A stretch of DNA of 64,000 nt, taken from the NCBI GenBank assembly GCA_023078555.1, contig CM041196.1:372001-436000 (forward strand), given 5' to 3'. This document shows, in pieces, positions 49,396 to 61,607 of the stretch (its first letter is position 1; each line of letters begins with the position of its first letter). Source of the DNA: Ulva prolifera. Its lineage: Eukaryota > Chlorophyta > Ulvophyceae > Ulvales > Ulvaceae. Position numbers and translations under genes: made by a program. The notes below the pieces were generated by a model. That model made no database searches and was not told where the DNA came from. It saw only the letters and a program-made list of their open reading frames with translations.

Positions 49396-51446
49396 CGCCG
49401 GCACCCGACGCCCCCGTAGCGGCTCGATGTGCCTAGCACCGGTGCCGGGGGTTCTGGGGGTGAGTGCCTGATGAGTGCGTGTGGGTGTGGCCAGGGGGGG
49501 AGCAGGGGCGTTTGAGTGTACTCTGACCCTGAGAGTGGGGGGGCTGTGCGGCGCTAGTGAGTGCCCGGGGGGAGTGTCCATGGCGGATTGTCCTTGAGGA
49601 CAGTGCTGCCTTGGCTTCACGGCTGCATGCGCTCTGCAGGCGTGGCTCCGTATTTTTCTTGTGTGCTTGTGTCTATGTGTGTTGCATGTGTTCATTGTCG
49701 TTGGTCGCGGTTAGGCAATGCCGCCGCGTCGTCGCACCGAGTGGTGCAACTTGTGTGTGTGTGTTGCGCCGATAGAGGGTTGTCTTGTGTATTTATGCTG
49801 TGCGTCAGGGGCCGTCCTAGCCCATGCCATGCTGATGTTTGCAGCCCACGGAGCATCCATACACCGCCCTTTCCTGCAGCATGCTCCCTGCCTGCGCCGG
49901 CTTGCGGCAGGCTGAAGCTGTCCCCTGCAGTGCAATCGTGGCTGCTGGAAGGCGGGGGTGATAGAGAGAGGAGGAGGAAAGCGCGTGTGGCTGGGGCAGG
50001 AGATGCGGCTATGCCAGGCCCTGGTGTGCCGGCAGCGCCCCTCCGCGGTTTGTGCCACCGCTGTGGCGTGTGATGGGTTGGCCTAGCTGGATTGTTTCTT
50101 TGTGTGTGTTCCTGTGTGTGTGTGTGTGTGTGTGTGTGGGTGTGTGGGTCCCCCCTGCGTGTGGTGTGCGAGACCCTTGAAGAGTGACTGGTGCCATGGT
50201 AGTCCTGATGATGTGGTGGCCAGATATTGAATGGAAGCGCAGCTGCTGGTGCTGAGCTGGCTCTTGTAGCGGTAGTGCATGCCCTGCCTGCTGCAGTGTT
50301 GCTGACTGGGTATGGTCACCAGCATAAGATTGACATATTCACAGCAGAATTATGGCTGTGTAGAGTAGAACGATCTCAGATTTTTATTAATTTCATCCAG
50401 CCGCCATTGTCACTCAGAGTTTTTCATACGAACATTGCAGGTGTTGCTGAGAAGCTTTACCCAGCCGCCACTGTCACTGAGAATCGATGTATATAAACAC
50501 TGCAGGTGTTGCTCAGAAGCACACTCAGGGCTATTTGCTACCATTTCTCTGACCAAGAACGAGCATGCTAGTTTCCGTACAGCAAGGATCTAGACCACGC
50601 TGCTTGTCACCGAACAGTTTGGACCTCTGACAACACCTGGTCTTCCTGTTTTGGTGGCAGGTGGACATGGGTGCAATTGCCATATGCAATTTGACTTCCT
50701 GCTGTACATCAATCATGTTGAACAAGCATTCGTGTTCGCGTTGCAAGCTGCTTCTAAGAACATTGTGTGACAGAACTCTGACAGGTCACTGCCTTGCTTA
50801 CTTAAGGTGCATCTGTGCACGATCGACACCACATGTCACTATGAGATTCCCCCAGCATCTAGTGATCGTGAAAGGTGCAAGCTTTGGCATGAAGGCCGGC
50901 TGGGAATGCACCCCTGCTGCGTGTGCATTGGTCATTTACACTTCCCGTCACATTCAGCAAGTCGCTCTACATCAAATTCCACCCACACCGAACGCATGCT
51001 GACACCATACCCATGCGCAGATGAGGGTGCACAGCAGAGCCAACCCCGCGCGGCATGCCAAGCTGTTCGCTGCGTCATGGGCACGAAAACCGAGATAGTA
51101 ATAGCGTTCTGCATCCTGTGCCCCACCATGACCGCACCGCCCGAGGAGCACCGAAATCAGTCTACCTCCACTGTGCGCACCGTTCATCTTTCCACTGCAG
51201 GCTTGGTCTCACTTCATTGCAGAAGCAAGCGCACGGCAGGCCATCTTGCTAGTGCAGCAAAGCAGGCACCACGTCGCTCAACACCGGTTACGGCCTGCTC
51301 AAGGCGTCACGGCAGATTCGCCGGTTACACAGAATCGGCCGTCTCAGGTGTCAAGCCAAAGCCAAAGTTTCCAGCAGACCGGCACTATGGCAGCATGCGC
51401 GCGGCCCCACTGAGCGTGACATTCCACACAGCACACCGAGTTGCGC
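49396..51446. other. Convergent intergenic region between PCMT-BTB and aconitase
   Basis: About 2 kb between facing stop codons. It contains a TG dinucleotide repeat at 50113-50148 and a TGTAA on the minus strand (plus-strand TTACA at 51325-51329), about 120 bases after the aconitase stop. No recognisable gene. Confidence 0.6.
50113..50148 (+). repeat. TG dinucleotide microsatellite
   Basis: A run of TG repeats, lightly interrupted by G at its right end, in the spacer after the PCMT-BTB stop. Confidence 0.95.
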
Positions 51447-54400
51447 CTAACCAGAGGCGGCACCGGCACCCATGGCGTTCAGGGCGGAGCCGTGCTTGAA
51501 CCAGGTGATCTGGTTCTCGTTGAACGTGTGGTTGACCGGGAACTCGTAGCTGGCGCCCGAGGGGCTGGTGCCGCGCACGAGCAGCTGCTGACCGGGCGCT
51601 GGGGGCAGGCCAATGATGGACAGGGTGTCGCGAGGGCCGACCTTGTCATAATCAGCGGGGTCGGCGAATGTTAGCGGGAGCATGCCCTGCACAGGCCAAG
51701 ACGGTCACACATACACCACACGACTGCAGCTGGATGCCCTGCCCGTTCACAGCAAGCGATGCATCGTGTCGGATGGATCCCTCACGCAGGTCCTGGTATC
51801 AAAATGTAGATGGCGAGGGTACTGCCCGGGCCTGGGCAAACGGACCACTCAGGGCATTGAGACAGCACACCGCTCCTGCATGTACACCAGAAAGCAGACC
51901 TGCACTCGAGTGAGAACGCATGCGGCACCTGCTGTACGACGGCAGCACAAAGCAGCGACAGAGCAGCGCACGTACAAAGCAGCATGGGCTAGAGCGCAGG
52001 CACATTCTGGAGGGAGGGGGGCGCAGATGGACGCACCTGCTTCTTGAGGTTGGTCTCGTGGATGCGGGCAAAGGACTTAACGATGACGGCGACGCCCCCG
52101 AGGTGGCGCGGCTCGAGCGCCGCGTGCTCGCGGCTGCTGCCCTCGCCGTAGTTGTCGTCCCCGACGACGACCCACTTGATGTTGGAGGCCTTGTAGTCCC
52201 GCGCCACGTCCGGCACGCCGCCAAACTCGCCATTGGTCACGTTGTAGATCTACACCGCCACACGCTGTTTGACACAGCCACACAGCCACAGCCATGCATG
52301 CATGCGCGCGCACGTACTACATCAATGATGGCAGGCAGACGCATCATGGTATGGTATGTGCATCACCCGTCTCACATTCCCCACTGTCTTGATGTGGGCC
52401 GACAGGTACTGCAGCAAGTCCATGCCCGAAACGGGGCGTCACACGCCGCGGTGGTGGGGCGGTGACCCACTACCCATGCATGGGCTATCAACAAGATAAT
52501 CTTTCAGCATAGCAGTGGTAGCGAGACACGGTCAACGGCGCAGCCCGGCATGGCAGGCATCGCAGGGCACGGTGGGAGGCGCACAGAGTTCGGGGCATCA
52601 TTCTCGGCGTTGATGGCGCCGATGAGCATGTTGTTGGAGATGTTGTCGAGGTGGCCGCGGAACTTGAGCCATGGGCCAGCCATCGAGATGTGGTCAGTCG
52701 TGCACTTGCCCTTGGCCTTGATGAGCACCTGCGCCGCCGGCCGCACGGATCAACGCCCCATGGCCCACGTCACGAGACAACGTGGCGTTGCCTGTTGAAA
52801 AGGAGCTGTGGCATCTGAACGCAGCCTCTGCGCATGCGCATGCACTACCGCTACATGGAACTGGAACGCAGTGGTGGGACTGCACGGCACAGCCGCCGCC
52901 ATGCCTGCCACTTGGGGGGCTGGAACATGGGACAAGGAAAGCTGCGTATCTTTGAGCTTTGCAGGCATTGGAGACCCCGGGACACGAGGCCAGAGATCAG
53001 GAGGCTTCAGGCTGGGGTGGGAAGCGTACCTGTGCGTTGTTGATGTCGCCACCATCCCACTTATTGAAAGGCTCGAGCAGCTGCAGGCGGTTGGACTTGG
53101 GGTCAACGACCACCTGCACAGCAACCCTGCCTGAGTCAGCCACCTCCCTCCCGCACCTCCCTCCGACATCCTGACAGACAAAGGGCTGGGTGCGCATCAG
53201 GCACTGCTGTGGTGTCTGTGCAGCAGCCCGGCAGAGTCTGCACGATCACACTGCAGGGACAGAGGGATGCTGTCCACACCCGCTGTCGCACCACTTTTAC
53301 ACCCTGCATCGTGTTTGCATGCAGACACAGCCTCAAGTGCAGGCACACGCTGACAGAGCGCACCGGGATGCTGGATCCATCCTTAGGGGGAGCCTGGAAG
53401 GTATCCTCTCCCGGGTCAAAGCCCTGTGCAGGGAGCTCGTCGCCGAAGGGCGTGTCAAGGTGCACCTCCTGGCCATCGGCGCCGACCAGGGTATCCTTCT
53501 CAGGGTTAAAGGTAAGGTCTCCGGCGATCGAAAACGCAGTCACGAGCTCCGGGGAGGTCACAAACGCGTGTGTCTGGCGGTTGCCATCGTTGCGCGCCGC
53601 AAAGTTGCGGTTGTACGATGTAACGATGGAGTTGGGCACGCCGTCGGCGATCTCTGTGCGCTTCCACTGACCGATGCATGGGCCGCATGCGTTGGCGAGT
53701 ACAGTGCCACCGACCTTCTCAAACGTGTCGAGGATGCCGTCGCGGGCTATGGTGGCGCGGATCTGCTCTGAGCCGGGGGTGATGGTGAACGGCACCTTGC
53801 TCTTGATGCCTGCACACCCGTGTATGTAAGCACCATACGGGAATTCACGCTACATATCCTTTGTTCCTGGTGCCTCCTTACCACATGTGTGGGCATAACA
53901 GAGAGCCCGACGGATGAACAAGAAATCTGCTGAACACTGACTTCCACCAGGATGTGCAACCAACTTGCCTGGAATTTCAGATGGCTCCCGGTGATCTGTG
54001 TTGAGCAAGCTGTCGAGAACCGCTCTTCAAGAAAGAGGAAAGACATTGGCACAGGGTCCATGGGGCCGCACCAGCAGACAGGGCCTGTTCGCAGATGGAC
54101 GCGGCGCGGGCCATGTCCTCGTAGGAGGAGTTGGTGCAGGAGCCAATGAGGCCAGCGCCGAGTTCGATGGGCCACTTCTCAGCACGCGCCTTGTCAGCAA
54201 ACTTTGAAAGCGGTGTGGCGAGGTCGGGCGTGAAGGGGCCGTTGATGTGGGGCTCCAGCTTGTCGAGGTCGATCTCGATCACCTGGTCATACTTGGCTCC
54301 CTGCATCACGTGAACCGGTGGTGCACCCCCACAAAAAAGTATACACACGATGCGATCGCTGTGCAACTGTTTTCCTGTACAGGATACCGTGCATCTGCCT

Positions 54401-56457
54401 GCTTCCCGTATGCCTGACTTCAGTGGCCTGTGCCTACGCTCGAAGATCCTGATGAAGCAGAGCTGGCTCTGCTGACGGCAGAGACTGCAGTGCCATTGGT
54501 GCCTCAGGAAATGAAGTTGGCGTACAGAGGATGGCTTTACACTGAGTAATTGTGAGCTCCGCCTCTGCGATGAATGATAGGTATTGGCAGGAGTGACGCA
54601 CCTCATCAGGGGTCAGCATGTCGATGTATTCATCAGCAAGTGCTGCAATGCCATCACGCTCTGTCGCCTTGAGGTAGTCGCGCATGCGGCGGTTGTAGGG
54701 GAACATCGACGTCGTGGCTCCGATCTCAGCCCCCATGTTGCAGATCGTGGCCATGCCAGTGCAGGACAGCGACTGCACGCCAGGGCCGTAGTACTCAACA
54801 ATCGCGCCGGTGCCACCCTTGACCGTCAGAATGCCTGCAGGACAGCACCTGTTGCAAAGGCACAGGGTCAGGACATGCAGACGTCATTGTGTATCACGCT
54901 GCAAAGCTGTATTGAGATGGTTAGCTGAGCATCCACCTGGTGAGTATGTGTTCGATGCGATGTATCGGTCATGGCAAGTAGACGGGATATGGTTTGGGGG
55001 TACTATGGTGAGCAAAGCCTGACGGCGTCAAGACAGCATAGTGTGTGTGTGTTGTCGTGTCACCCTGCTGTGCAAACACAGCGATCTGTTACAGCTGCAG
55101 AAGCATGGATGCTGAGCAACGCACCAGCAACCTTGAGGATGACGTCCTTGGGCGATGTCCACTTGCTGAGCTTGCCAGACAGGTATACACCGATGACCTT
55201 TGGTGCCTTCAGCTCCCACGGCAGGCCAGCCATGACATCCACAGCATCTGCGCCACCGACGCCCACAGCACATGATCCGAGGCCACCAGCGTTGGGGGTG
55301 TGCGAATCTGTACCAATGATCATTGCGCCTGGGAAAGCATAGTTCTCCAGGACGATCTGGTGGATGATTCCGCTGCCCGGTTTCCAGAAGCCAACATTGT
55401 ACTTGGCACCAGCGCTTGCAAGGAAGTCATACACCTCCTTGTTGATGTCCTTGGCATGCTCAAGATCAGCCTTCCCGCCAAAACCATTCTGCCTGCACCC
55501 AATTATGCACTCGTCACAGTGCATGCACACAGCTTGGACAAACATAATCACTTGTAGGCGTTGCTGACTGCTGCCATGATTGTTGCCTGCCACTATTTAC
55601 ATCGGGCCTCACCTGTCCGCTTGTGGCGCCGTTGTCGCTTCAATAAGATGATCGCAATGGATGGTTGAGGGCACTGCAGCCTTGGAAAGGCCTGAAGAGA
55701 TGAATTGCAGCATCGCCATCTGTGCGGTTGCGTCTTGCATGGCCACGCGATCTGCATAACGTGATGACAGGGCTGGCCCAGAGGTGCAACACCAGCACAG
55801 ACTGCTATTCAATATTGACTCGAAGGCGAGCAAAATCATGAACGTGAGTAAGCTTGCCAGCAAGTGGAACACAATTGGGCGGAATCACCTGGTCTCAAGC
55901 GGAGATAGCTGACACCACGTTCAATGTCCTGGTTGTGGGGGTCGTCCAAGTGGCTGTACACTACCTACATACAGCGCCGATGTGAGAGGAACACAATGAT
56001 GCATCTAGCAGGTCCGATGCAAAGCAAGAGTTCACGGCTGCTGATTGGCCGTCACGATTGTGCCTTTTCTCAGGAGGTGAAGCGCGCCTTCTCCGCCAGG
56101 GACAAGGGGCGATCCAAACGCTTGCGAACAATCTGCATGTTGCTTGCGTTTGTTAATCTACCATGGCATGCAGTGCAATTGGCACGATTCAGGCACAAGC
56201 CGCAAGTGCCAGCAGGAGCTGAGCAAAGCTCGCGGAGGGTAATCGCACCTCCAGGCGGTTGCTCATGGTCTTGTAACGGTCGTCCACATATTCATCTAGC
56301 TCGAACTTGCTCATGGGAGTCTGCAATTCACATTCTTCTGCGTTCCCACACTAGTCGCTGGAGCAGAGACTGGCGCGAGAGTTCAGAGTATGCTTCGCAC
56401 CTTTGCCGAAGAGACTGACACACTGAACATCCGAGAAGATGACAGTTCTGTGGCCAT
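51447..56457 (-). CDS. ACO2: Aconitate hydratase, mitochondrial (ACO2) type
   Basis: Isomerises citrate to isocitrate in the TCA cycle with a [4Fe-4S] cluster. Thirteen inferred exons: 56457-56401, 56320-56249, 56132-56088, 55964-55889, 55751-55613, 55492-55125, 54834-54602, 54300-54072, 53809-53364, 53113-53030, 52728-52585, 52249-52037, 51686-51447, giving 781 residues, against 780 for human ACO2. Cluster cysteines fall at Cys385 ([13 protein letters not shown]), Cys448 and Cys451 ([11 protein letters not shown]), the same numbers as in the human protein. [41 protein letters not shown] and [18 protein letters not shown] are further signatures. A short Ser/Arg-containing leader ([19 protein letters not shown]) precedes MSKFELDEY and fits mitochondrial import; an upstream exon cannot be excluded. 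The intron after 56088 uses a GC donor (GAGAAG|GCGCGC). It is not the IRP1/AcnA type known from land plants. Confidence 0.95.
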
Positions 56458-57244
56458 GTTGGTCCTCGCCTGCATGAAGCACAAAGGTCCTGGTCAGTTT
56501 GGTTTGTCGGCACGATGGGTCCGGACGGCACGGTGCGGGGAAATACGCACCAACAGGAGGCGAGCTCGGCGGCTCGCATGCGCGAAAGCCATGATTATTA
56601 CAGCAGCTCTTGCTTCAACAATACCCCGTCGCGCAGGGCCGGCCAGGAAACTGAACGAAGGGCTAGCTTTGTGCCAAACCCGGTCAAACCGTGCCTACAG
56701 CTGTGAAGAACGAGGCGGTCGTGTAAAGACTAGTTTGGGGTTGGTTCAAATGTGTTCTTCTTGCGGAGAAGAAATGGAGTGAATCATTGGCACATGTCGG
56801 AGGACACACCCTCGTTTCGGGCGTGCATGGAGAATGCCACACGAGGTCGCGGCGCGGCACCAAGCAGGCTTCGCCACCAAAGCCACAGTAGGAAGTGTTC
56901 AGCGACAGTTACCCTTGACTGATTCCAACAACCTAGAAACCAAAACTGCATGGACGTGCGTGTGCGAAACACTGTTATGGCAAGATCACGGCGACGAAGC
57001 ACATGATGTCTCCTTGTATCCGCGTACATAGCCCAGCTGCCGCATGCTCATGCTTGACTGAACAGCACAGAGACTAGAAACACGTTGACTACTTTACATA
57101 CATACTGCATTATGCAACATATTGCGATGATGGATCGGTGCAATATATGCCCATTCCTCTTCGATCGCGGAAGGCAACATAACCGTAGCACAGTTTCCAC
57201 CCGGACCTGATTTTCTTGGCGAGCCATCAGATCACCTTCTCTAT
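56458..57244. other. Divergent promoter region between aconitase and DTW genes
   Basis: About 0.8 kb between two outward-facing starts, so it should carry both promoters and 5' UTRs. A possible non-coding first aconitase exon may lie near 56560-56580, where a GTGCGT donor occurs on the minus strand. No confident motif seen. Confidence 0.45.
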
Positions 57245-59684
57245 ATGGTGTGGTCTGGAACATCACGCGTCATGGTGGGTGAAAGTGCTGCAGTAAGATC
57301 GCCTGACCCGCGCTGCGTGCTCACCCGCAGTGTGTCCAACTCATACCTGGACAAGTGTGGCGTTACAAGACAGCAGTACACGTCAAAGGTATGTGCCTTT
57401 CTTTCACGGACTGTCCTCAGTTGGCTTTGATCCTCTATAGTGCACCTGACCACTGGCTGCTAGCACAGGAGTGCAGGCACTTGCAAGAGCACAGGCTAAG
57501 GCTGTGAAAGACGAGCTCCTCAAGTCAAACCTGACAGCAGCAGACAAGCATGCTATCCAGACCAACTTCATCTACACATGGGGCCGAAATCTCTTCATCT
57601 GCGATGATTGCTGGCTCCTGCCCGAGTACTGTGTGTGCCAGCAGCTGCAGTCATGCACACCCAGGACACGTGTGATCCTTCACCTTCACCATAATGAATG
57701 GTATGTTTCATCACACGTTCTGTGCGTTTGGGAAACCTGACAATCACATGATCTTGACGGATCGCATGGTCCCATCTACACTGGTCAAACCACCGACTGG
57801 TTGTCCCTTGCTGTCAGAGCACATACACAGTGAACACACGCACAAAGATCTGCTGGTGTGACGCCAGCATCGTCTGTCGCTCTAGGTTCGGAGCATGGAA
57901 AACGTACCTTTGCAACTGCTGCCTTCAAGAAATGCATTCTGCTTGAGCCTGGAGGAGTAGCCTAGAAATGGTTGCACAGCTGTGCTGCCAGTCAATTGTT
58001 CTGCGCATTGCTCGCACATGATTCCTGAACCAGCCATTGTCTGTGCCTGACTGGCCTGCAGAATACCATTTCTTCATGGTGGTGGTGGTGGTGGTGGTTT
58101 CGTTGGCAGTTGAAACAGTACATGTAGAAGCCCCACGTCACCCTTTCTACATGCCGTACTGAGCTCATGCCGTGACCATGCCGCATGCCGGTTCCTGCAG
58201 CAGCTTCTTCGACCACCACGGACGATTTAGGCGGAAACCTCTGTGCGCGACCACATTGCCATGCACACCCCAGCATCATCCAGGCACGATTATACTCTGT
58301 GATGTGACTCTACCTGCGTACGTGGTAATGCGCGGCTTGACCTCAACACAGCAGAGGGGCTGTGACATACGGGAGCACATGGACTCCCTGCAGCCCAAGC
58401 TTGCTTGTGCACACAGATCACACTGCTTCAACCTTCAATGAGGCGTATCGTATTCCACCTGCGCCCCTGCAGTTACCATGAAGTTCGAGAAAGATACTCC
58501 TGAGGCATGTCCTGTATATGTAGCGTACCTGTGATCCAGGTCCTCTGGGTGCAGGGCGCGGGTGAGCAACACGGGATGCATCGCGCAGCGCAGCCTGAGC
58601 AACAGCCGCATGCTGCTCAAGGGCCATGCACCGCATGATGTCGAGTTCAAACGGCTGTGCCTGGACGATCCCTCTACTGTCGTTGCCATCCTGTGGCCAT
58701 CGGACGACGCGCTCACACCAGCCCAAGTAGTAGATCTAGCCAGGTCACGGCGAGACTCTGACCGGCCGGCGGGTCTTCGCGACAGTGCTACAGACACCGC
58801 CGGGCTGGCTGAGAGCGGCCTTGCAAACGCATCAGACGTTGATGCAGCGCCGGCCTCCAGTCCTTCTGGGGCAGCAGTCCAGCGCCACGAGCAGGGCAAC
58901 CTCATCCTTGTGGCAGTGGATGCGAACTGGCCGTGCGCCCGGCGCATGATGCGGTGGTATGCTGATGTTCTGGGGGACCGGTTCGTGCAGATGAGCCTGC
59001 CGTCGGGCGATGTGTTTCCCCCCGGGCAGGAGGAGTCCTTGCTTGCACCCGTGCGCAAGTATCGGCCGCAGGATGGCTCGTTTGAGCATCGGTGCGCTCC
59101 AGAGTTGCTGTTGTACCGAGACATAGCGACACACTGATGCCACCACCTGCACACGCATGACCTGCCTCTGACTTGCCAGCGCTGTTGGTCTCTGCTGAAA
59201 GGCAGACGTGGCTGAACTGCCATGTGAATCATTGTGTCTTCTGGGGAGACCAAAGCTTTGTTTCGATCCTGGAACCAAGTTTGATGTGTTGAGCGCTGCG
59301 CGCAATCGTTCGCCCTGTATGCAGCAGCCTGGCGGCCCAGTTATGCCTCCGAGACGCATGCATGCATGCACTTGCGGCAAGAGCAGCTGGCCGACCACCT
59401 GTGATCTCCCGATTCGTCCGATTTGATGGAGACGTAGATGCATTTCAGAGCTTGTGTGCAGGGCATGCACGGCAGAGGCGGTGGCGGCGGCACTGCGGCG
59501 GCTTGAGGACGTGGCTGCGGGGGCGGCCCCCCAGGCGGCTGACATCGTGCTGCGGAACCTGCGAGCCAAGGTGAACGCTGTGCTGCGGCAGAACGCGCTG
59601 GTGGCGGGTGATGACTATGCGAGCGTGACACGGACGTGGCAGTGGCGCGGTGATGCGCACAGCGGGGACAGCTCCGATGACTGA
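57245..59684 (+). CDS. DTW-domain tRNA-uridine aminocarboxypropyltransferase
   Basis: DTW/TAPT enzymes transfer the 3-amino-3-carboxypropyl group from S-adenosylmethionine to uridine in tRNA (acp3U). Inferred exons: 57245-57274, 57331-57388, 57469-57700, 57886-57903, 58555-59091, 59462-59684, giving 365 residues. Exons 3-6 are supported by family motifs and phase; exons 1-2 are tentative. The metal-binding cysteines are C74-x2-C77-x6-C84-x-C86 in CDDCWLLPEYCVC, then TRVILHLHHNEW and VSNTGCIAQRSL. The signature appears as VDANWPCARRM (about 232-242), with Asn where most members have Thr (D-x-T-W). TAEAVAAALRRLE near the C-terminus is also typical. Exon 4 is only 18 bases. Confidence 0.83.
58078..58098 (+). 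repeat. GGT trinucleotide repeat, 7 copies
   Basis: Seven GGT units in the DTW-gene intron between the 18-base exon and exon 5. Reading frames through it are interrupted, so it is not coding in this model. Confidence 0.9.
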
Positions 59685-59764
59685 CATGGCGTGCTTGAGC
59701 CATGCCCATGACACGCCAGCGCTTTGGTGGACATGAGTCAGCCTGGGATAGTCCGGGTGGCTCA

Positions 59765-59769
59765 TGTAA
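59765..59769 (+). promoter_or_regulatory. Candidate polyadenylation signal TGTAA
   Basis: TGTAA lies about 80 bases after the DTW-gene stop. Supported only by sequence and position. Confidence 0.3.
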
Positions 59770-61607
59770 TTACAGAGGGTGGTTCAGGTAATTAGATCAA
59801 GAGAAGCAGAGCCAGACTGTATGTAACGATTCCCTCTCCAGAACTAGATTTGTCTGCCTGCCGGATGAGTGACAGTGGCAGCGCTCAGAGCTGTATATCC
59901 TGCTGGCATGATGCTCGCATAGATGCGTCAAATGTGTCGATCCCGCCGCTTGCGGCTCCCGTACATGCTGACCGCCTGGCTGCAGCTGTGACAATTTGAA
60001 ATTGTGGGGCATTGGAGCACAGTGATGGTGGAATCAGATGCTGTCCTCAGCATTCTGAGCAATCAACGATGCTACAAGCTTCTTGCAGCAGTGCCGGAAG
60101 GCCCGTGGGGCTGGGTGGGATGTGTGTCAGCGCTGCTCCCTTGCCTGCTGGGTGCATTGGAACGCATGCATGCCCGACCTGTGTCTGTCACGGCCCATAG
60201 GTATGGTGCTACGTATTCAGCGCTTCCTGAGGTTCGGGGCACATCACCAGAAGGGACTGCTGCCGATGCTTTCCTTGCTGATGGCGCAGGTACTGTGCCC
60301 CTGTGTCACGCAGCGCCACGCAGGCCGCAGCTTGAGGCCACTGTCGGGGATCACGTCGTTGCGACCCTTTATGAACTGTGGTTCTACCAGTTGTGGAGAC
60401 GGCGGGTTCCAGCAGTCACCGACCCCATGCCTCAACACATGCAAACTACTACGTGATGGAATTTTTGTTTTAGTTCGACTGGTGTGGCCCATGGATGCAG
60501 ATCATGCAATGAACAGTCAGAAGACACATGATGTCCTGTTGCAGCAGGCATTGATGTAACACACAGCGCATTGCATCGTTGCATTGCAGCGTTCAGTCGT
60601 GCTAGGGCGTCCGGCACTACGATCTTGACACTGCCACCTACGAGTGATGATAGCTTGGTCGACCAGGCATGTTCCTGACCAGCAGCGGCCGCACATAGAC
60701 TCGTGATTCAGAGCTCAGTTACAACAGAACATACCGCAGAAGTGTCCAACTAGTCGCCTGGCTTCTGCATGCACCCCGCCCATCTGCGGGCACTGTGCAA
60801 GCGTGTCCCATCCGCGGCAGGTGACCAGTAGGCCTGACAAATTTGCGTCTGTGAAACTCTGCCGCCGCCGCGGCATTGTAAAGTGAAGTAAGTACGGATG
60901 TATTTTGCAGCATTCGTCAAAGGAAATGGACAACAGCGATTGAACGGGCCCACCTGACAAAGGGCTTTGTCAGGTGAGCATGCAGCTCGGGTGGCACTGA
61001 TATCACCGGCAGCGCCGGGCACCGCCGGAAATGCCTCAAACACACGCACCCCGCCCCACCTGCATGAGTGGAGCGTGACACCACCGCCCATCCGCAGCAG
61101 GCCACAGTCCCCACAGCCGGGGCCTGCACACACACCCTCTGCCCGCCATTGACGGAAGCGCAATGCCCGCGCACAGATCGTGCCCCCAACGCCACATGCA
61201 TTTCATGTGCGCAGGCGTGCATCAGCATCCCCTAGGCAGAGAAGAAGATACAAAAAGGGGGCAGGTGGAGGCGGGAGGGGGCGCCATGGCGCATGGCCGG
61301 GAGCCAGCCTAGGCATCATCATGCGCACTCCCTCCACGGTGCGCTGTCATGTAGTCGCTTGCTGACCCCGGGCTGCTGTCCCGCTCCTGGAGGAGCGTCA
61401 GCAGCGGGGCAGCGGCCCGGGGTTGGCATGTGGGGCGCAGGAAAGCGCACGATGGCGGTTTTGGCATCACGCTGCCAAGGGACAGTCTCCTGCTTGGAGG
61501 CCGGGCTCTGGCCTGTGCAGCTTCATCAGCACCGTGGATCAGGAGCGGCCGCTGGGTAACGGCTTGCATGGATGGTCTGACGCATTCCCTTGCACAGCAT
61601 GTACTTT

